Positions 58,968 through 64,000 of a stretch of DNA of 64,000 nucleotides are shown one piece after another. The DNA is from Bacillus sp. es.034 (GTDB taxonomy: Bacteria; Bacillota; Bacilli; Bacillales; Bacillaceae_B), in assembly GCF_002563655.1 (NCBI RefSeq), contig NZ_PDIY01000001.1, positions 124,001 through 188,000 on the forward strand, given 5' to 3'. Every line of letters starts with the position of its first letter. Positions within the stretch are counted from its first letter, which is position 1. Both the position numbers and the translations under genes were made by a program. A model generated the notes under the pieces. That model worked only from the letters and a program-made list of their open reading frames with translations. It did not search any database and was not told where the DNA came from.

Positions 58968-60121
58968 TCTGATTCCCCGCTGGATCGGTACTCAAACGGC
59001 GTCTTTCCGGTCACTTTTTTAAATAGTTTGGAGAAGTATTTCTCATCTTGATAGCCGAGCATCGTGGCAATGGAGTAAATCGAATCTTCCGTCCCGGCAA
59101 GCCACGACTTCGCCTGCCCTACCCGGAGAATTGTCACGAACTTCGACAGATTCATGCCCGTTTCTTTCTTGAACGTCCTTGAAATATGCTCACGGGTGAG
59201 GAAAAACATTTTCGACAGCTTTTCTAGAGAAATATCTTCCATATAGTAGGTCTCAACATAAGAGACAATCTCCTTTATCCTCCTCGCCGCCTCCATTTCA
59301 TCCGGGCGGCGGATCGTCCGGTACTGATTCTGTTCGAGTTGCCGGGATAGTCTTTTGAACACTTCCCTGGTGGATCCCTGGGAATCAAGTTTATCCTGGA
59401 CGAGGCGGACGGGAACGGTCATGTTCTCACTCAACCACTCTTCTGCATAAAGCCACTGATTCTCCATGGTGAACACGATGCACAGGTTCTCCACCTCAAG
59501 ATAGGTGAATGCCCTGCCGATTCTCCTGGATCTGAGTTCCTCATCCAGCGCGTCGATATGTATTTCGGGACGATTCTTCCCATAGAAAGAGAGAAGCGTC
59601 ATGTCCATTTCCTCTTCATCAGGAAGAAGGCTCGCAGCGGCCTCTTCCTCTACGCTCTCACCTGAACAGATGGCGGTGATGATCTGATTACTCCTCAGTT
59701 TCAATGCCTCTTCCAAGATTTCTCCCTGCTCGATTCCCTCTGCCGCTTCCACTTTTACTGCCTCGACTACTTTTTCAAGCACTGCCTGAAACGCTTCTTC
59801 CTCTATGGGCTTCAGTAAATAATCGAAGCTGTTCAGCTGGATAGCCTTCCTCATGTAGGTATAGTCGTCATATCCTGTGATCAGGATGATCTTACCCTTG
59901 AAGGGAAGCTGATTGATTTCTTCTATGAGTTCAATCCCCGACATCTTCGGCATTTTAATATCTGTCAAAACGATATCCGGTTTCTCATGTTGGATGATCC
60001 CAAGTGCCTCGACTCCATTTGCCGCCTCCAAGATCTCCGTGATGCCAAGTCTGTCCCATTCCCCAAGCTGACGGAGGACGTTTCTGACATTCCGTTCATC
60101 ATCCACGATCAATGCTTTCAT
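58964..60121 (-). CDS. AraC-type response regulator (YesN-like)
   Basis: 385 residues. An N-terminal receiver domain (residues 1-120: D8/D9, phospho-acceptor D54 in VLTDIKMPKMSG, K near 100) and a C-terminal AraC double HTH (about 285-385, ISLEKLSKMFFLTREHISRT, TEDSIYSIATMLGYQDEKYF). The middle part is of the YesN type. Partner of the kinase encoded just upstream with 14 bases between. Probable direct regulator of sacB; AraC-type proteins usually bind tandem or inverted sites near the -35. Confidence 0.85.
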   Translation of the reverse strand: MKALIVDDERNVRNVLRQLGEWDRLGITEILEAANGVEALGIIQHEKPDIVLTDIKMPKMSGIELIEEINQLPFKGKIILITGYDDYTYMRKAIQLNSFDYLLKPIEEEAFQAVLEKVVEAVKVEAAEGIEQGEILEEALKLRSNQIITAICSGESVEEEAAASLLPDEEEMDMTLLSFYGKNRPEIHIDALDEELRSRRIGRAFTYLEVENLCIVFTMENQWLYAEEWLSENMTVPVRLVQDKLDSQGSTREVFKRLSRQLEQNQYRTIRRPDEMEAARRIKEIVSYVETYYMEDISLEKLSKMFFLTREHISRTFKKETGMNLSKFVTILRVGQAKSWLAGTEDSIYSIATMLGYQDEKYFSKLFKKVTGKTPFEYRSSGESE

Positions 60122-60135
60122 TTGGTTTCCCCTCC

Positions 60136-61845
60136 CTAACGGTCTTCCCGGAATGGAAGCGTCATGATGACCCTGAATCCATTCCCTTCCATCCGGTCTA
60201 TCTTAAACGATGCTTCCTCATTGAAATTCAACTGCAGGCGTTCATAAATGTTCTTCAGCCCGATCCCTGATGTCACAGAACCTTTCTTGTGCAAAGAGGC
60301 TTGGAGTCGCTCCAGTTCTTCAACTGTCATGGAGCTCCCTGTATTTTGAACGATGAATGTCATCAGGTCCCCTTCTTTTTTTCCTCGTATGATCAAAGAA
60401 GAGTTCTCATATCCTTCTTCATAGCTATGCTTGAAATAATTCTCCACAAGGGGCTGGAGAATCATGCTCGGAATTGATGCGGAAAGGACCTCTTCTTCGA
60501 CACTTATTTCAGCCTGGACACACTCCCCGAAGCGTTCCTTCTGCAGGGAAAGGTACGCTTCGATATAGGCGAGCTCTTCTTTGACCGTGACCCATTGATC
60601 CGCATGGAGGGAATACCTCATCATCTTCGACAGGGAGGTGATGAGCTTGTAAACATCCTTCGCATTGGACCTAAGGGAGACAGCGCCGATCGTCTGAAGG
60701 ACATTGAAAAGAAAATGTGGATTCACTTGTGACTTAAGGGCACGAAACTGATTGGTACGGCTTTCGATTTCCAGCCTATATTCCCGATCGATATGCTGAT
60801 TAATCCGATTCATCATTTCGTCCATATGTTCCTCCAGGTGCCCGAGTTCATCCTTCCGGGAAGTGGAGAAGTCGATGTCCAGATTGCCGCCTTCAATGCT
60901 CCTTACCTTTTCACTTAAGTGGACGATGGGCTTCGTGATGATATGGGAAATCACCATCACCATGATGACTCCAAGAATCACTACACCGACACCTAATAGA
61001 ATATTCGAGTACGCCGTCTCATTTACGTCCTTGAACAGGGCATCTTTCGGAATGATCTTCATGAGCTTCCAACCTTCCAACTCTCCTCCAAGGTTCTCTT
61101 TCAGAACGAGCTCATCGGGAGACGCTTCTCCTTTGAAGGTCTTCCCTTTCCCACTGGAGTAAATAGTGGTCCCCTTTTCGTCAAGGAGGGCCACCCGCGC
61201 GTCCCCCGTATCGGATAAATGCCTGATGATTGAGCCGTACGAATTCACCTCCAGGTCCATCGACAAAAAGCCCAGGAATTCTCCCGTCAGGATATTCTTC
61301 ACTTTGTGATGAATGGTGAGGACCTTCGTTTTATCCGATTCTGGAATGATAGCCGCATTGGTGGCATTCTCAATCACATGCGGTGCCTCAATCAGATAAT
61401 TCCCATCTGACTTGTAAAGCTCTTTAAATATGGGGGTATCGAGAAAATCCTGCTGTATCTTCGGCGCACTGAACTTCGAACGATACACTGTCAATGCCTC
61501 TTCATCCCGTTTGAAATAAAAGCCCAGCTGTCGGATATCAGGTCGGGAAACAGAAAAAATCTTCATGCTTCTTTCGAAGGAATCCTCTCGATCACCCTCT
61601 AGTCCCTGTTCGAACACCTGTAACACGTCGGGATCATTGTAAAGGGCGTAAGGCAGTGAAATGATGTCCCCGAAATACCGTTCCAGCACGGATCCGCTTT
61701 CCTTCAATTCTTCCCGGCTCGTCTCAACCTCATGTTCCTCGACACTCGTCTTCGTGTTGCTGTAAATGATGAACACCGACAGAAAATACGGCAGGATGAT
61801 AAACAGAATCAGCATCCCTAACAGCCTGCTGCGGACACTTCGCAT
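60136..61845 (-). CDS. Sensor histidine kinase, YesM-like (dCACHE-HAMP-HisKA_7TM-type)
   Basis: 569 residues from ATG 61845 (AAAGGGGGCGG upstream). Two membrane helices (about 12-30 and 275-300) bracket a roughly 245-residue extracytoplasmic sensor domain; then HAMP (about 300-350), a His_kinase domain with the catalytic H in QVNPHFLFNVLQTIG, and a HATPase domain with N- and G-boxes (MILQPLVENYFKH, GIGLKNIYERL). This architecture is that of YesM-type kinases. Likely senses a sugar, possibly via the lipoprotein encoded two genes downstream, and phosphorylates the AraC-type regulator. Confidence 0.85.
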   Translation of the reverse strand: MRSVRSRLLGMLILFIILPYFLSVFIIYSNTKTSVEEHEVETSREELKESGSVLERYFGDIISLPYALYNDPDVLQVFEQGLEGDREDSFERSMKIFSVSRPDIRQLGFYFKRDEEALTVYRSKFSAPKIQQDFLDTPIFKELYKSDGNYLIEAPHVIENATNAAIIPESDKTKVLTIHHKVKNILTGEFLGFLSMDLEVNSYGSIIRHLSDTGDARVALLDEKGTTIYSSGKGKTFKGEASPDELVLKENLGGELEGWKLMKIIPKDALFKDVNETAYSNILLGVGVVILGVIMVMVISHIITKPIVHLSEKVRSIEGGNLDIDFSTSRKDELGHLEEHMDEMMNRINQHIDREYRLEIESRTNQFRALKSQVNPHFLFNVLQTIGAVSLRSNAKDVYKLITSLSKMMRYSLHADQWVTVKEELAYIEAYLSLQKERFGECVQAEISVEEEVLSASIPSMILQPLVENYFKHSYEEGYENSSLIIRGKKEGDLMTFIVQNTGSSMTVEELERLQASLHKKGSVTSGIGLKNIYERLQLNFNEEASFKIDRMEGNGFRVIMTLPFREDR

Positions 61846-62347
61846 CGGCACCGCCCCCTTTCTTTCTGACAAAAACACTATAATAGTGCCGGAAGACCGT
61901 CAATGATCCGGAAGTCGCAAGCAGTGGCTGAATATAGCCCATTTGCATTAGGTTGCACATGGGAAAGACGGTTTATGTTTTTGATGGGATGTGGGTGCAG
62001 GCCATTTTAGGACGCAGGGAGCTTCACGTGCGCCCACTACAGACGCGTTGTTGTTCTTTACTATCTCTTCTTTCTCTATAGATCTACTGTCTGTTTTCGC
62101 TTCGGTTCCATGGGTGATTCACATTGTTTTGGGCATGGGAAATAGGGGGTCACCATGTTAAGTCAAGACCCTTGAATTATATTATTTTTCTATCTTACAT
62201 ATGTATTGCCCCCCATTCACCCTCACCCTTTATATATTGACTCCATTTAAAACTGGATACCGTTGAACTTATTATCAGAAAATTAACTTTATTTTTTACC
62301 AACCCCATCATACAATAAAGGTATCGAAATTAAAGGAGGCTGTTTTC
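61846..62347. other. Gene-free region between divergent kinase and exporter genes
   Basis: About 500 bases with no convincing gene. On the minus strand a possible kinase promoter is TTGACG (61898-61903), 15 bases, TATAGT (61877-61882). On the plus side TACAAT at 62311-62316 may be the -10 of the leader/exporter transcript, and TTGACT occurs at 62237. The middle part (61970-62200) shows only short inverted stretches. Confidence 0.5.
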
Positions 62348-62404
62348 ATGAGAAACATTGCGATGGTAACCGTACGAACATATAAGGGTGGAACGCCTTT
62401 TTAA
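62348..62404 (+). CDS. 18-residue leader peptide upstream of the ABC exporter
   Basis: ATG preceded by the strong ribosome site AAAGGAGGCTGTTTTC, coding MRNIAMVTVRTYKGGTPF, then TAA. Its codons 11-15 are the left arm of a long hairpin (62378-62429), so translation of the leader must affect RNA folding. Leader peptides of this kind control drug-induced ABC exporters (bmrB-bmrCD in Bacillus subtilis) and resistance genes. The peptide itself probably has no other function. Confidence 0.6.
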   Translation: MRNIAMVTVRTYKGGTPF

Positions 62405-62455
62405 CGTGACGGTCTTCCCCCTTATATGTGTTTTGTGAACTAACGCATAAAGGGG
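62378..62455 (+). promoter_or_regulatory. Attenuator: competing hairpins over leader peptide and exporter ribosome site
   Basis: Arm 1 ACATATAAGGG(T)GGAA (62378-62393) pairs with arm 2 TTCCCCCTTATATGT (62415-62429), 15 bp with one bulged T, followed by GTTTTGTG. Arm 2 can instead pair with arm 3 CATAAAGGGG (62446-62455), which holds the exporter's ribosome site. Stalling or passage of ribosomes on the leader ORF covers arm 1 and would shift the balance between the two structures. Confidence 0.6.
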
Positions 62456-62461
62456 TATGTT

Positions 62462-64000
<1,539 letters not shown>

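Overview
The window looks like chromosomal DNA of an aerobic, endospore-forming, low-to-mid GC Bacillaceae (Bacillus sensu lato; the gene content would suit a Rossellomorea/marine Bacillus type, but the genus is an inference). Evidence: AGGAGG-type ribosome sites with many ATGA stop/start overlaps, a CwlJ-type spore cortex hydrolase, an apparent SigB promoter, a levansucrase/endolevanase pair in the Bacillus order, a YbxI-type class D beta-lactamase, and YkhA, YkvA, YnfA and YhfK-type proteins. No rRNA, tRNA, insertion sequence, prophage or CRISPR array was seen.

Layout. 1-1.04 kb: the 3' end of a haem-copper terminal oxidase operon (subunits I, III, IV). 1.2-3.7 kb: a small cytosolic protein, two tandem Asn/Ser-rich KGG-repeat stress proteins behind a SigB-like promoter, and an MFS exporter. 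3.7-5.7 kb: a run of small membrane proteins, including a decayed gene, and an acetyltransferase. 5.8-8.1 kb: a class D beta-lactamase divergent from a MocR-type regulator. 8.2-10.2 kb: a thioesterase pair and a LysR regulator, followed by an intergenic stretch with four related palindromes. 10.6-20 kb: mostly minus-strand small operons (membrane proteins, HAM1-like NTPase, DUF2207 protein, deoxyribonucleotidase, GNAT, Nudix). 20-42.5 kb: an accessory 'metabolic housekeeping' stretch rich in GNAT, Nudix, kinase-like and phosphotransferase genes, two M3B oligoendopeptidases, an ECF sigma factor, an orphan ABC permease pair, a serine hydrolase and CwlJ. 42.5-52.5 kb: mixed small genes, a five-unit 20-bp-period repeat array, and an AT-richer AlkA-like/rhodanese/MarR block. 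52.5-54.4 kb: an alpha/beta-hydrolase-type membrane gene broken by an internal deletion. 54.4-61.9 kb: the levan island: sensor kinase, AraC-type response regulator and sugar-binding lipoprotein upstream of sacB and levB. 62-64 kb: an ABC exporter running off the window, preceded by an 18-codon leader ORF and strong alternative hairpins.

How parts fit together. The levan island reads as a signalling unit (kinase, regulator and extracellular binding protein in one operon, with no transporter genes) placed directly upstream of levan synthesis (SacB) and levan cleavage (LevB). The last gene appears controlled by translation or transcription attenuation. Four genes are broken: 3750-4248 (two in-frame TAG and a frameshift), 30576-31178 (one in-frame TAG), 31321-31572 (two compensating frameshifts) and 52587-54042 (internal deletion). 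All assignments come from reading the sequence and from memory of protein families; no database search was run.
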